A stretch of DNA of 64,000 nucleotides from Helicobacter sp. 13S00477-4 (GCF_002272785.1 NZ_MLAS01000007.1:43031-107030); one strand, 5' to 3'. Counted from the first letter of the stretch, positions 55,332 to 62,405 are shown. Program-made: numbers and translations. The notes: generated by a model not told the origin, from the sequence alone.

Positions 55332-55621
55332 CCAAAGCAATAGAAATATCACAAAGCATCAGTGATATTGGCATGATAGGCTTGTTGTTTTTAGGTATTG
55401 TCTTTTTGGCTATCCAGCTAAAGGATAAAAAGAGGCTAGAAGAAGCCCTTGTGAATCTAGTTGATAAAATGACAATCATCATTGAGATAAACAAAAAATA
55501 CCAAAGCTATTATGAAAAAATGATCAGTGATTATGGCAAGTATAATCAAAAGTGCCATGAGATGTTTGAAATCCAAAATGATATTTTAAGGATACTCAAA
55601 GAGAAGGATACCAAGCTATGA
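55322..55621 (+). CDS. Small membrane protein, holin-like
   Basis: One membrane helix (IGMIGLLFLGIVFLAIQL) preceded by a short amphipathic N-terminus and followed by a long polar coiled coil. The location between fibre and lysis genes and the size (99 residues) suggest a holin of the single-helix type; a spanin or tail protein is also possible. It overlaps both neighbours by a few bases. Confidence 0.45.
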   Translation: MEVAKAIEISQSISDIGMIGLLFLGIVFLAIQLKDKKRLEEALVNLVDKMTIIIEINKKYQSYYEKMISDYGKYNQKCHEMFEIQNDILRILKEKDTKL

Positions 55622-56133
55622 AATTTAGAGTCTCTAATATGAAAGACCCACTAAAGGTAGAGATATTCTGGCAGCACAAAGATGGCATGAGGCTTAGGCT
55701 TTTAGAACATATTTTGTATTACCGAAGAGGAGAGCCAAATGATGATGAACTCTTAGAAGAGTTAGCAGAGCCAAGATATGGCATATGCACAGATAGCAGA
55801 AAAGAAATATGTATCCCAAAAGGCTATGTGAGTGATGGAGCTTCTATCCCTAAAATCTTTTGGTTTATCCTCTCACCCTTTGAAGATTATGCGAAGTGTG
55901 CGATATTGCATGATTATTTGTGTGATTTGTATCATTTAGGCTTAGGCAGCAGGAAAGAAGCTGATGATATATTTTTAGAATCCATGCAAGAAATAGGGAT
56001 AAAAAAATCCACAACCCTCACCCTCTATGCCTTCGTGCGGCTATATGCTATTTTTAGATACAACCCTATTTCTATAAAGCTTTTTGGCAAGGGTAGGGTA
56101 GAAGATTATAATGAAGAGTTTTTTAAAATATGA
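55618..56133 (+). CDS. DUF1353 family protein
   Basis: The core ICIPKGYVSDGASIPKIFWF, SPFEDYAKCAILHDYLCDL and RKEADDIFLESMQEIG matches the DUF1353 family, widely found in phages near tail and lysis genes. Conserved His and Asp residues (ILHDYL) could make a catalytic centre, but the function is not established. The gene overlaps both neighbours by 4 bases. Confidence 0.75.
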   Translation: MKFRVSNMKDPLKVEIFWQHKDGMRLRLLEHILYYRRGEPNDDELLEELAEPRYGICTDSRKEICIPKGYVSDGASIPKIFWFILSPFEDYAKCAILHDYLCDLYHLGLGSRKEADDIFLESMQEIGIKKSTTLTLYAFVRLYAIFRYNPISIKLFGKGRVEDYNEEFFKI

Positions 56134-56942
56134 GTCTTTTTGAAGAAAATATTTTATCTCCTTCTTTATTCTATCCCACAAATCTAACCTCTCCCTTTGG
56201 CTGGATAGGTGGCAAAAGGAAATTAGCTAACCTTATTGTATCTATGATGCCTAAGCATTCTTGTTATGTGGAAGTCTTTGGCGGAGGTTTGAGTGTGCTT
56301 TATGCCAAACCAAAAATTACCAGGGAGAAATATAATGAAGTGATAAATGATATAAATTCTGAGTTGATAAACCTACATAAAATCATACAAACACGCCCTG
56401 CCTCACTTAGTGATTATTTGAATGATATGCTACGTTCTAGGGAGATTTTTTATGATATCAAAAAAGGGATTTTAAAACCTAGAAATGATATCCAAAAAGC
56501 AGCCTTTTATTTTTATAGGATTGCATTTAGTTTTGGTTCTAATACTCGTGAATTTGGGATGTATAAGGGTAAAAAACCTAAAAACATTTATAAGAGCTTT
56601 AAGGTTTATGCCCAAAGGCTAAAAGGTGTGTGTATTGAAAATATGGATTTTAAAAAACTCATTCAACAATACGATAGCAAAGATAGTTTTTTTTATCTTG
56701 ACCCCCCTTATGTAGGCACAGAACATCAATATAAGCATACAGGCGGCTTTAAACTAGATGCACATAAAGATTTATGCACAATGCTAAGCAATATCAAGGG
56801 TAAATTTTTACTCAGTTATAATGATTGTGAATTTGTAAGAGAGCAATATAAAGATTTTAAAATCCAAAAAGTGCAAGTGAGGTATACAATTTCTCAAGAA
56901 CACTCAAGAATGAATAATGAGCTATTGATTTATAATTATTGA
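56130..56942 (+). CDS. DNA adenine methylase (D12 class, Dam family)
   Basis: The SAM-binding motif appears as PFGWIGGKRKLANLIVSMMP and YVEVFGGGLSVLYAKP, and the catalytic motif as DSFFYLDPPYVGTEHQY. At 270 residues it is a normal D12-class N6-adenine methyltransferase. No restriction enzyme gene is adjacent, so it is an orphan that may protect phage DNA or time packaging. It is fused by overlap to the DUF1353 gene. Confidence 0.9.
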   Translation: MSLFEENILSPSLFYPTNLTSPFGWIGGKRKLANLIVSMMPKHSCYVEVFGGGLSVLYAKPKITREKYNEVINDINSELINLHKIIQTRPASLSDYLNDMLRSREIFYDIKKGILKPRNDIQKAAFYFYRIAFSFGSNTREFGMYKGKKPKNIYKSFKVYAQRLKGVCIENMDFKKLIQQYDSKDSFFYLDPPYVGTEHQYKHTGGFKLDAHKDLCTMLSNIKGKFLLSYNDCEFVREQYKDFKIQKVQVRYTISQEHSRMNNELLIYNY

Positions 56943-56959
56943 ATTATTTTATTTTATCA

Positions 56960-56998
56960 CAACCCGACCTTTTTTATCCTCACATATTTCCATACAAT
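56960..56998 (+). promoter_or_regulatory. Phage promoter-like 39-bp motif, copy C
   Basis: It has CAACCCGACCTTTTTTA and CATACAAT at the fixed spacing. The -10 lies 26 bases before the ATG at 57025, leaving room for a start site and a short leader. Confidence 0.7.
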
Positions 56999-57024
56999 CA
57001 TCACAAAAATCTTAAAGACTTTTA

Positions 57025-57351
57025 ATGAAAATAGACATTATTAGCATTGTAGTTATAGTTGTGATGGTTGGGTTGGCTTTTTTGGGTTTGCATTTTTATG
57101 AACAAAGCAAACTCTATAAACAAAAGTTTTATGATTGCCAATATCAAAACACTTCACTTCAAAACGCACTCAAAACCCAAAACCAAGCCCTAGAAGCCCT
57201 AAGGCTAGAATCTAGTGTTTATGAGCAAAATAAGCCAAAGTTTAAAGAAGTTATCAAAAATCAAATAGATTCTATCCCAAAAACCAAGCTAGAGACTTGT
57301 GAGCAAGCACTTGATTATATAAGCAAGATATTAAGACTACAGAGCAAGTAA
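57025..57351 (+). CDS. Rz-like inner-membrane spanin candidate
   Basis: One N-terminal membrane helix (IISIVVIVVMVGLAFLGLHF) and a periplasmic coiled coil (QYQNTSLQNALKTQNQALEA) give the i-spanin architecture. It lies upstream of a lipoprotein-like gene (58670-59104) that could be the outer-membrane partner. Assignment rests on architecture only. Confidence 0.5.
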   Translation: MKIDIISIVVIVVMVGLAFLGLHFYEQSKLYKQKFYDCQYQNTSLQNALKTQNQALEALRLESSVYEQNKPKFKEVIKNQIDSIPKTKLETCEQALDYISKILRLQSK

Positions 57352-57884
57352 TGAGGATCATAAATAAGCTATTTTCTTTACTAAAATCCTTTTTCAAAAA
57401 CCCTAAACCCTTATCCATAGAAGAAAGCCTAATCACTACTTACAAGGACAATGAAATGAATTTATTATTAACAAGATTCAAAGAAGCCAAAGACTCTACC
57501 CTTTCAAAACTCAAACTAATAGACAACGATAAGATACTTTTTGAATGCTATGGCTTAGAGCCATTGAACGAAGGGATTGAGAGGGATAAGGGTTATCGTA
57601 TCCCAGAGGGCAAATATGGTCTCATATGGCATCATAGCCAAAGATTCAAACTCAAATTACCACTATTGCATAATATTGATGTTCCTATAGATAGAGACAT
57701 ACTTATCCACGCAGGCAATTACCCAAAAGACACAATAGGTTGTATCTTAGTAGGGGATAGTTACAAGCAAAACAATGAGTCTTTTAGTGTATTGAATTCA
57801 AAAAAGACTTTATATGAACTCTTAAACCATCTCCCAGAAAAAATAAGTGATGTAATATTAAAGGTAGAAAACAATGTTTTATAA
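57351..57884 (+). CDS. DUF5675 family protein (lysis-module candidate)
   Basis: The pattern DKGYRIPEGKYGLIWHHSQR then RDILIHAGNYPKDTIGCILVG matches DUF5675, a family with a conserved His-x-Gly and Cys (L,D-transpeptidase-like layout) common in phages. It sits in the spanin region where an endolysin is expected and no other muralytic enzyme is visible, so it is the best endolysin candidate here; this is inference. A short hydrophobic, basic N-terminus (INKLFSLLKSFFKNP) precedes the domain. Confidence 0.6.
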   Translation: MRIINKLFSLLKSFFKNPKPLSIEESLITTYKDNEMNLLLTRFKEAKDSTLSKLKLIDNDKILFECYGLEPLNEGIERDKGYRIPEGKYGLIWHHSQRFKLKLPLLHNIDVPIDRDILIHAGNYPKDTIGCILVGDSYKQNNESFSVLNSKKTLYELLNHLPEKISDVILKVENNVL

Positions 57885-58680
57885 GAAACTAATTAATTAT
57901 AAGAAAATAATTAAAAAAATCCGCACTCAATTAAATTTGATAGGCAGCAAAGTTGAACTTTTGAATTTTGAATTTATTTGTAAAGATAGATTTGATAGAG
58001 TCATTACAGAACAAAAATTTAAATATTTAGAGCCTCTGCTAGCTGATTTTACAAAGTTATATACTCCTGATGCCATAGAGTTAATTTTGCATTATTCTAG
58101 CCAAACCCTAAAATCGGATATAGCTCATGATGCTCAAATAAAAATCAAATTCAAAAATTCACAACCCAATTTTTTAATAAAGGCTTTTAAAAAATTATTT
58201 ATTTCTTTTGCCAAAGACATACACCAAGAAGCTGATATCAAAGCCCTAGATTTAGCAAGATACATTATTTATAAGTGCGATGAGTTAGATTATAAAATCT
58301 CAAATTTGGTTTTATTGAAATTTTTATATTTTGTCCATATTGGATTTTTAAAACAAACAGGCAAACGACTCATCACAGACAAAGATTTCCAAGCTTATCA
58401 ATGGGGTCCTGTGATAAGAGAAGTTTATTATAACTACAGTATCTTTGGTAGCAATCCTCTTAATGGTTTAGTTGAGATCAAGCAGGATTTGCCTTTGAAT
58501 GAGCATTATAAAAGGATTATTGATAGCATCATAAAAGAATCTATTAAATTGCGTCCGTGGGAATTAGTTCAAAAGTCTCATCAATCCAAAGCTTGGCAAA
58601 AGATTTATGATGAAGGCAGAGGAGATAAGGAAGAAATTCCGTTTTATTTATTTCAAAAAGAAGTAGAGAATGAAAAATAA
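57874..58680 (+). CDS. Panacea/SocA (DUF4065) domain protein with extra N-terminal domain
   Basis: Residues 125-265 show the Panacea fold: ALDLARYIIYKCDELDYKIS, then VLLKFLYFVHIGFLK and DKDFQAYQWGPVIREVYYNY. This domain is best known as an antitoxin (SocA, panT/panA systems) and as GepA. The first 120 residues are unlike that family and unrecognised. A toxin partner should be next to it; neighbours are a DUF5675 protein and a lipoprotein, neither a known toxin. It may counter host defence or host toxins. Confidence 0.7.
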   Translation: MFYKKLINYKKIIKKIRTQLNLIGSKVELLNFEFICKDRFDRVITEQKFKYLEPLLADFTKLYTPDAIELILHYSSQTLKSDIAHDAQIKIKFKNSQPNFLIKAFKKLFISFAKDIHQEADIKALDLARYIIYKCDELDYKISNLVLLKFLYFVHIGFLKQTGKRLITDKDFQAYQWGPVIREVYYNYSIFGSNPLNGLVEIKQDLPLNEHYKRIIDSIIKESIKLRPWELVQKSHQSKAWQKIYDEGRGDKEEIPFYLFQKEVENEK

Positions 58681-59104
58681 AACACTTAAAGAAGTGAGGG
58701 TTTATACCCTCTTTACCTTAAACTCAAAGTCCTACCCAAATATCTTAAATTTGATGTATAATGACTTTAAGGGTTTGCTATGCTTAGCATCCTACTTGAG
58801 TGAATTTTGCCACTTCAAAAAGTGGCGAGTGTATCATACTTCAAAAACACTTCAAGCTTTTTTAAAACAAATTTTTATCTTCACTTTACCCTTATGGCTC
58901 ATTGCTTGCAGTGCTCAACCTAAAATCATCACACAAAAAGTCTATATCCCTATCAAATGTAATATTTCTTTCCCAAAAAAAGCCTATACCCAAAACACTC
59001 AAAACTTCTCTTATGTGATAGATCTAGCCAAAAGCGAGGTCGCTTATCGCTTAGAGTTAGAAAACGCACTTAAATTTTGTATAGGAGGAAAAACTGATGA
59101 ATGA
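58670..59104 (+). CDS. Lipoprotein, possible outer-membrane spanin (start uncertain)
   Basis: The lipobox is seen in IFTLPLWLIACSAQP, with a short processed part (KIITQKVYIPIKCNISFPKK) resembling small phage lipoproteins. The longest frame starts at 58670, but this leaves 78 residues before the Cys. The first 65 codons lie on an aapA-like element read from the other strand, so the original start was probably lost or moved; the TTG at 58796 is a better start. An Rz1-like role is inferred from location after the Rz-like gene. It overlaps the next gene. Confidence 0.45.
   Translation: MKNKTLKEVRVYTLFTLNSKSYPNILNLMYNDFKGLLCLASYLSEFCHFKKWRVYHTSKTLQAFLKQIFIFTLPLWLIACSAQPKIITQKVYIPIKCNISFPKKAYTQNTQNFSYVIDLAKSEVAYRLELENALKFCIGGKTDE
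58687..58872 (-). other. aapA/isoA-like type I toxin-antitoxin remnant (left, minus strand)
   Basis: On the minus strand a TATGAT box (58833-58838) is followed by a hairpin GCCACTT/AAGTGGC (58809-58826), then an AGGATG and the codons for KSLYIKFKIFG. The ATG is one base out of frame with them and a TAG follows, so the toxin is disabled. An antisense TATAAT (58757-58762) lies within the toxin codons, exactly as in aapA/isoA loci. A GAGGGT/ACCCTC hairpin (58696-58711) ends it. It is an inverted copy of 60239-60431. Confidence 0.55.
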
Positions 59105-60233
59105 ATATATAAACGCTACACAACAAGCAGGGCAAAACTATATCAATTTATTGAACAATAAAAAGAGTGCATGGGCAGATAGCTTAATGGCTAGTTCACA
59201 AGGCTTAAAAGAGATTGGCAATGAACTCAAAGCTGACCAACTCTATTCAATCCAAAAGCAAGCGATGCAAAACCAAGCCAATTTAAGTGGCAAGCAATTA
59301 GATTGGTTTGATAGGATCCAAAACGCACAACAAAACCAAGCCAAAGCACAAATAGATAACACACAAGCCATCACCGCAGGGCATATCTTACAAAATAAAT
59401 TCAATCAAGAAACACTAGATAATAATATCTTAGCTACCAAAGCTAAGGGTAAAGAAGGCATCGCCCTATCCAATCTAAATACAACCGCTTATGATGATAT
59501 AAGGAATGCTAAAGGTAGTGATGAACCTAGATTTTATGATAATTATAAATACCGCATCGCCCCGGATGTGCCTTCTAATGATCCGCGAGGTAGACTAGAA
59601 ATAAGACAGACCAATCAGCTTTATTCAAAAACAGCAGATACAGCCACAGCTTTAGACTTGATGTTCAATGAAATGCAAAATTACGACCCTTATCAATACG
59701 GATGGTTTGATACAACCCTTAGGCGATATGGCCCTAAAACTGTTGATATGGAAAAGACCACAGGACATATCTTAAGGCTCAAAAGTTTAGTAAAAGACTT
59801 GATTGATAAAGGTGTTTTGAATAGAGCTGAGCAAAAAGAAGCCATGTCATTAGTCGATGGCTGGACAGAAGGTGGCACAGCACAGAATAGAAAATCCCTA
59901 ATAGATATGTTCATAACAAAATATCAGAGCCAAATAGAAAACCTCAAAAATAGAGGAATAGCAACACAACAAGATGAAGACACTATCATGGCTTTAGAAG
60001 ATAAATTAACAAGATTCAAAAATCTAAGTGATCAAATGCAAGATTGGGATGGCAGCACAAAACTTACTTTTAAAAACGCACCTTTTAAAAAAGCCTCTTC
60101 ACAAGCCACAACCCAAGATAAGCCTATAAGTGCGAAAGAACTTTTTAGCAATCAGCTAAACTCATCAAATCCACAAGAAGACACAACCACTACAAAGCCA
60201 AACATAGATTTAAGTAAGTTTTATACACCATAA
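59097..60233 (+). CDS. Virion-associated protein, unknown (378 aa)
   Basis: The first 130 residues are a Gln/Asn/Ala-rich helix (YINATQQAGQNYINLLNNKK), the middle is mixed (YKYRIAPDVPSNDPRGRLEI), and the tail is disordered and Thr/Ser-rich. The layout resembles short-tailed-phage internal virion proteins, but I do not recognise a family. The gene is bracketed by inverted aapA-like elements. Confidence 0.5.
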   Translation: MNEYINATQQAGQNYINLLNNKKSAWADSLMASSQGLKEIGNELKADQLYSIQKQAMQNQANLSGKQLDWFDRIQNAQQNQAKAQIDNTQAITAGHILQNKFNQETLDNNILATKAKGKEGIALSNLNTTAYDDIRNAKGSDEPRFYDNYKYRIAPDVPSNDPRGRLEIRQTNQLYSKTADTATALDLMFNEMQNYDPYQYGWFDTTLRRYGPKTVDMEKTTGHILRLKSLVKDLIDKGVLNRAEQKEAMSLVDGWTEGGTAQNRKSLIDMFITKYQSQIENLKNRGIATQQDEDTIMALEDKLTRFKNLSDQMQDWDGSTKLTFKNAPFKKASSQATTQDKPISAKELFSNQLNSSNPQEDTTTTKPNIDLSKFYTP

Positions 60234-60238
60234 ATATT

Positions 60239-60431
60239 ATTTGTTTTAAAAAAGATTGAAGTGTTTTTGAAGTATGATATACTTGCCACTTCAAAAAGTG
60301 GCAAAAACCATATTAAGGAAGTTGCTATAAAAAGAGATAGCAAAACCTTAAAATCATTATACATCAAATTTAAGATATTTGGTATATATTTTGAATTTAA
60401 GGTAAAGAGGGTATAACCCTCACTTCTTTAA
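60239..60431 (+). other. aapA/isoA-like type I toxin-antitoxin remnant (right, plus strand)
   Basis: A TATGAT (60273-60278) is followed by hairpin GCCACTT/AAGTGGC (60285-60302), an AAGGA site, and 29 codons (60327-60416) containing SLYIKFKIFGIYFEFKVKR. This resembles the AapA peptide tail TLYLKISFLGCKVVVLLKR. The expected ATG is ATA and no other start is in frame. The antisense promoter TATAAT (minus strand, 60361-60356) lies inside the toxin codons. A GAGGGT/ACCCTC hairpin closes it (60407-60421). Confidence 0.6.
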
Positions 60432-60448
60432 ATGGTTATCTACATACA

Positions 60449-60487
60449 CAACCCGCCCTTTTTTACCCACTCATATATCCATACAAT
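60449..60487 (+). promoter_or_regulatory. Phage promoter-like 39-bp motif, copy D
   Basis: CAACCCGCCCTTTTTTA at the start (one change) and CATACAAT at the end. It lies 162 bases before the ATG at 60649, with the hairpin element copy 3 in between. Confidence 0.65.
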
Positions 60488-60531
60488 ATACTTCATAAAA
60501 TGAGTCAATCATATAAAAATTGGGTTGATGA

Positions 60532-60586
60532 TGTGCGTAGCACAGAATAACCCTGACTTCAGAAATGTTTACGGATTTATTCCGTA
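60532..60586 (+). repeat. Hairpin element copy 3 of 3, with second hairpin
   Basis: The 35-nt unit (60532-60566) has stems GGGTT/AACCC and TGTGC/GCACA; a TACGGA/TCCGTA hairpin (60570-60586) follows, and TATGAATGATCTTGTGATT after it matches copy 2. It lies in the leader after promoter copy D. Confidence 0.7.
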
Positions 60587-60648
60587 TGAATGATCTTGTG
60601 ATTCACAAAGTGAATCAAGTAAAAATGAATAAAAAAGGAATCAAAATA

Positions 60649-60933
60649 ATGGATAATATGCAATGGTGGAATCAGCCCAACTATTACCAACAACCAACAA
60701 ACAATGCATGGGATAATGTGGCTAAATGGACAAATCTAGGTGGTTCATTGCTTGGGATAGCAGGGGGGATTACTAATGGTATCCTTTCTAATTTGAATCA
60801 AAAAGCTGCATTAAAACAAGCCAAAACCCAATACAATGATTTAAAAACATTAAGAGATTCCAGAGAAAAAGAAAGAGATGATTTTAATGATTATCTTAAA
60901 AAAAATTGGTCTAGTGTTTGGGATAGAGAATGA
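60649..60933 (+). CDS. Phage small structural-type protein, 94 aa
   Basis: I chose the ATG at 60649 with AAAAAAGGAA upstream; a longer frame would start inside the hairpin element. The N-terminus is Trp/Gln/Asn/Tyr-rich (QWWNQPNYYQQPTNNAW), a glycine-containing hydrophobic segment follows (LLGIAGGITNGILSN), and the C-terminus is charged helix. It may insert in membrane or form part of the ejection apparatus. Family unknown. Confidence 0.5.
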   Translation: MDNMQWWNQPNYYQQPTNNAWDNVAKWTNLGGSLLGIAGGITNGILSNLNQKAALKQAKTQYNDLKTLRDSREKERDDFNDYLKKNWSSVWDRE

Positions 60934-61352
60934 AAAGACGGGCAGTTTGTTTTGAGTTTGATATTTCACTCTCACTAATTGATGCTTATGGCAATATAAG
61001 AGAATGTATTGATATAAAAGCAAATCAGCCCACTTCCATACCGCTACCTCTCAAAAGAGAAGTCTATAAAGATAATGCACAAAAAAGCTATTATATCTAT
61101 GATGGTAATGGGATATTACAAGACTTTGAAATCTATATCCCCCCTTTTGTGCTAAATGAGTTGATCGTGAATGAATATGATAGCTTTTTACAAACCAACC
61201 AATGCAAAGAAGAGTATCAAGAGATTTTTACCAATACCCTTAAAATACTCAATCTCAATATCAAAAAGAAAGATTATATCTTGCATCCCCAAGTCATAGC
61301 CCTAGAAGAATTTATCATCAAAAAAATACCTCTCAAACAACCTTATCAATAA
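60930..61352 (+). CDS. Phage hypothetical protein, 140 aa
   Basis: Mixed alpha/beta protein (FEFDISLSLIDAYGNIRECI; LQDFEIYIPPFVLNELIVNE) with a basic end. It overlaps the preceding gene by 4 bases and should be translated with it. No family is recognised. Confidence 0.5.
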   Translation: MKRRAVCFEFDISLSLIDAYGNIRECIDIKANQPTSIPLPLKREVYKDNAQKSYYIYDGNGILQDFEIYIPPFVLNELIVNEYDSFLQTNQCKEEYQEIFTNTLKILNLNIKKKDYILHPQVIALEEFIIKKIPLKQPYQ

Positions 61353-61391
61353 TATTTAATTAGTATTTTGATAATTATTTAATATTATTTT

Positions 61392-61418
61392 AAGTATAAA
61401 TATTTTATATTTATACTT
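61392..61418. promoter_or_regulatory. Perfect inverted repeat, operator or terminator
   Basis: AAGTATAAATA and TATTTATACTT form 11-bp arms around a 5-base loop in the AT-rich gap before the small-membrane-protein cluster. It could be an operator for a small repressor or a weak terminator. Confidence 0.4.
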
Positions 61419-61448
61419 ATATTTGTATTTTGAAAAAAAAGGATAAAT

Positions 61449-61683
61449 ATGCCTAAGTTAGATCAACTAAAAGAAGAATTAATAACCTTAAGATTTTGGC
61501 TTGGTGTAATTGTAGCTTCAATGCTCAGTATAATTTGGTTGGCTTGTAGTTAATTTTCAAAAAATACAAATCTGGTTTTTAATACTTGCAGGATTTGTGT
61601 TAATATGTTTATTGATTGCACTTTTAATAATTAAAAAATTAATGAGAAAAAAAATAAATCAAATAGGAAAGGAAAAAAAATGA
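61449..61683 (+). pseudogene. Frameshifted first copy of a duplicated small membrane protein
   Basis: The start MPKLDQLKEELITLRFWLG matches the intact gene at 61826 (MPKLDKLKEQVSLLKFWLG). Here the frame stops at 61553 after IIWLACS, while the +1 frame from 61549 continues with the expected membrane segment and NQIGKE ending at 61683. One base change in length therefore split the gene. It has AAAAGGAT upstream. Confidence 0.55.
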
Positions 61684-61817
61684 TTCTTGAAATTGCACAT
61701 TATGTTGTTTTTTTTATAGTTCTAGTCTCAGCATTATCGATACCATTTGTTGCCATCAAAACAGCCTTAGATATGGATAAAGATGATGATAAAAATAAAA
61801 AGATTGTAAAGAAGTAA
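61680..61817 (+). CDS. Small membrane peptide, first copy of a duplicated pair (45 aa)
   Basis: One membrane helix (VVFFIVLVSALSIPFVAI) and a charged tail KTALDMDKDDDKNKKIVKK, identical in the gene at 62060. It overlaps the end of the preceding frame. No known family. Confidence 0.5.
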   Translation: MILEIAHYVVFFIVLVSALSIPFVAIKTALDMDKDDDKNKKIVKK

Positions 61818-61825
61818 GGATAAAT

Positions 61826-62053
61826 ATGCCTAAGTTAGATAAATTAAAAGAACAGGTAAGTTTATTAAAATTTTGGTTAGGTTTAATAGTCGTTGCTTTA
61901 TTTAGTGATATTGGATGGATTTTTATTAATCTTTTTAAAGCAACATATTGGCAGTTGATTATAGCATTTACCATTACATTGCCTATTATTTTGGGTATCA
62001 TTGTTTTATCAATGAAGATAAATAAAAAACTTAATCAAATTGAAAAGGAGTAA
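61826..62053 (+). CDS. Small two-helix membrane protein (75 aa)
   Basis: The intact paralogue of 61449. There are two membrane helices (WLGLIVVALFSDIGWIFI and LIIAFTITLPIILGIIVLS) and a basic end. AAGGAT precedes the ATG. It is followed by a second small membrane gene, repeating the order of the first unit. It could be a holin, superinfection-exclusion or accessory gene. Confidence 0.5.
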   Translation: MPKLDKLKEQVSLLKFWLGLIVVALFSDIGWIFINLFKATYWQLIIAFTITLPIILGIIVLSMKINKKLNQIEKE

Positions 62054-62059
62054 AATAAT

Positions 62060-62191
62060 ATGATGATAAGAGAGATACTTGCTGCTACTCTTGTTATAGT
62101 GGTTTTTTTTGGATTATCATTCCTTGCCATCAAAACAGCCTTAGATATGGATAAAGATGATGATAAAAATAAAAAGATTGTGAAGAAGTAA
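62060..62191 (+). CDS. Small membrane peptide, second copy (43 aa)
   Basis: The N-terminal helix differs from copy 1 (ILAATLVIVVFFGLSFLA) but the tail KTALDMDKDDDKNKKIVKK is identical. GAAAAGGAG upstream is a strong ribosome-binding site. Confidence 0.5.
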   Translation: MMIREILAATLVIVVFFGLSFLAIKTALDMDKDDDKNKKIVKK

Positions 62192-62204
62192 TGAAAGGTA
62201 AAAA

Positions 62205-62405
62205 ATGGCAAATCCAAGTCCTCAAATCCCTTTAAAAAGTATAAAATCCAAAGGAGCCAGTAAAAAAGAAGAAAAGAAAGAAAAAAGGATAATGATTTAT
62301 TTAGTAGAAAGAGAATATCAAATCATTTCAGCTAAAGCAAAAGACTTAGGTATTTCTTTGTCTGATTTTTTAAGATTAAAAGGATTAGGAAAGCTTAGTG
62401 ATTAA
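62205..62405 (+). CDS. Ribbon-helix-helix-type small DNA-binding protein
   Basis: 66 residues: a Lys-rich N-terminus (KSKGASKKEEKKEKR) and the pattern IMIYLVEREYQIISAKAKDL then GISLSDFLRLKGLG, close to the RHH relaxosome/antitoxin-like group (IxVYLxxxEYxxLxxxAxxxGxSLSxxxR). It may repress the small-gene cluster or mark the phage end. It is the last plus-strand gene of the prophage. Confidence 0.6.
   Translation: MANPSPQIPLKSIKSKGASKKEEKKEKRIMIYLVEREYQIISAKAKDLGISLSDFLRLKGLGKLSD

Larger units (their letters stand above)
26200..62405 (+). mobile_element. Large prophage, short-tailed type, with accessory defence insert (right end uncertain)
   Basis: The region contains an integrase, helicase, primase, both terminase subunits, scaffold, capsid, portal, tail fibre and lysis genes, nearly all on the plus strand. 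No tape-measure, sheath or tail-tube gene is visible; the very large polyvalent protein next to the portal gene resembles ejected virion proteins of podoviruses. All core genes look intact. The right limit is set at the last plus-strand phage-like gene, but the toxin-antitoxin genes after it may still belong to the element, which could run beyond 64000. Confidence 0.85.
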
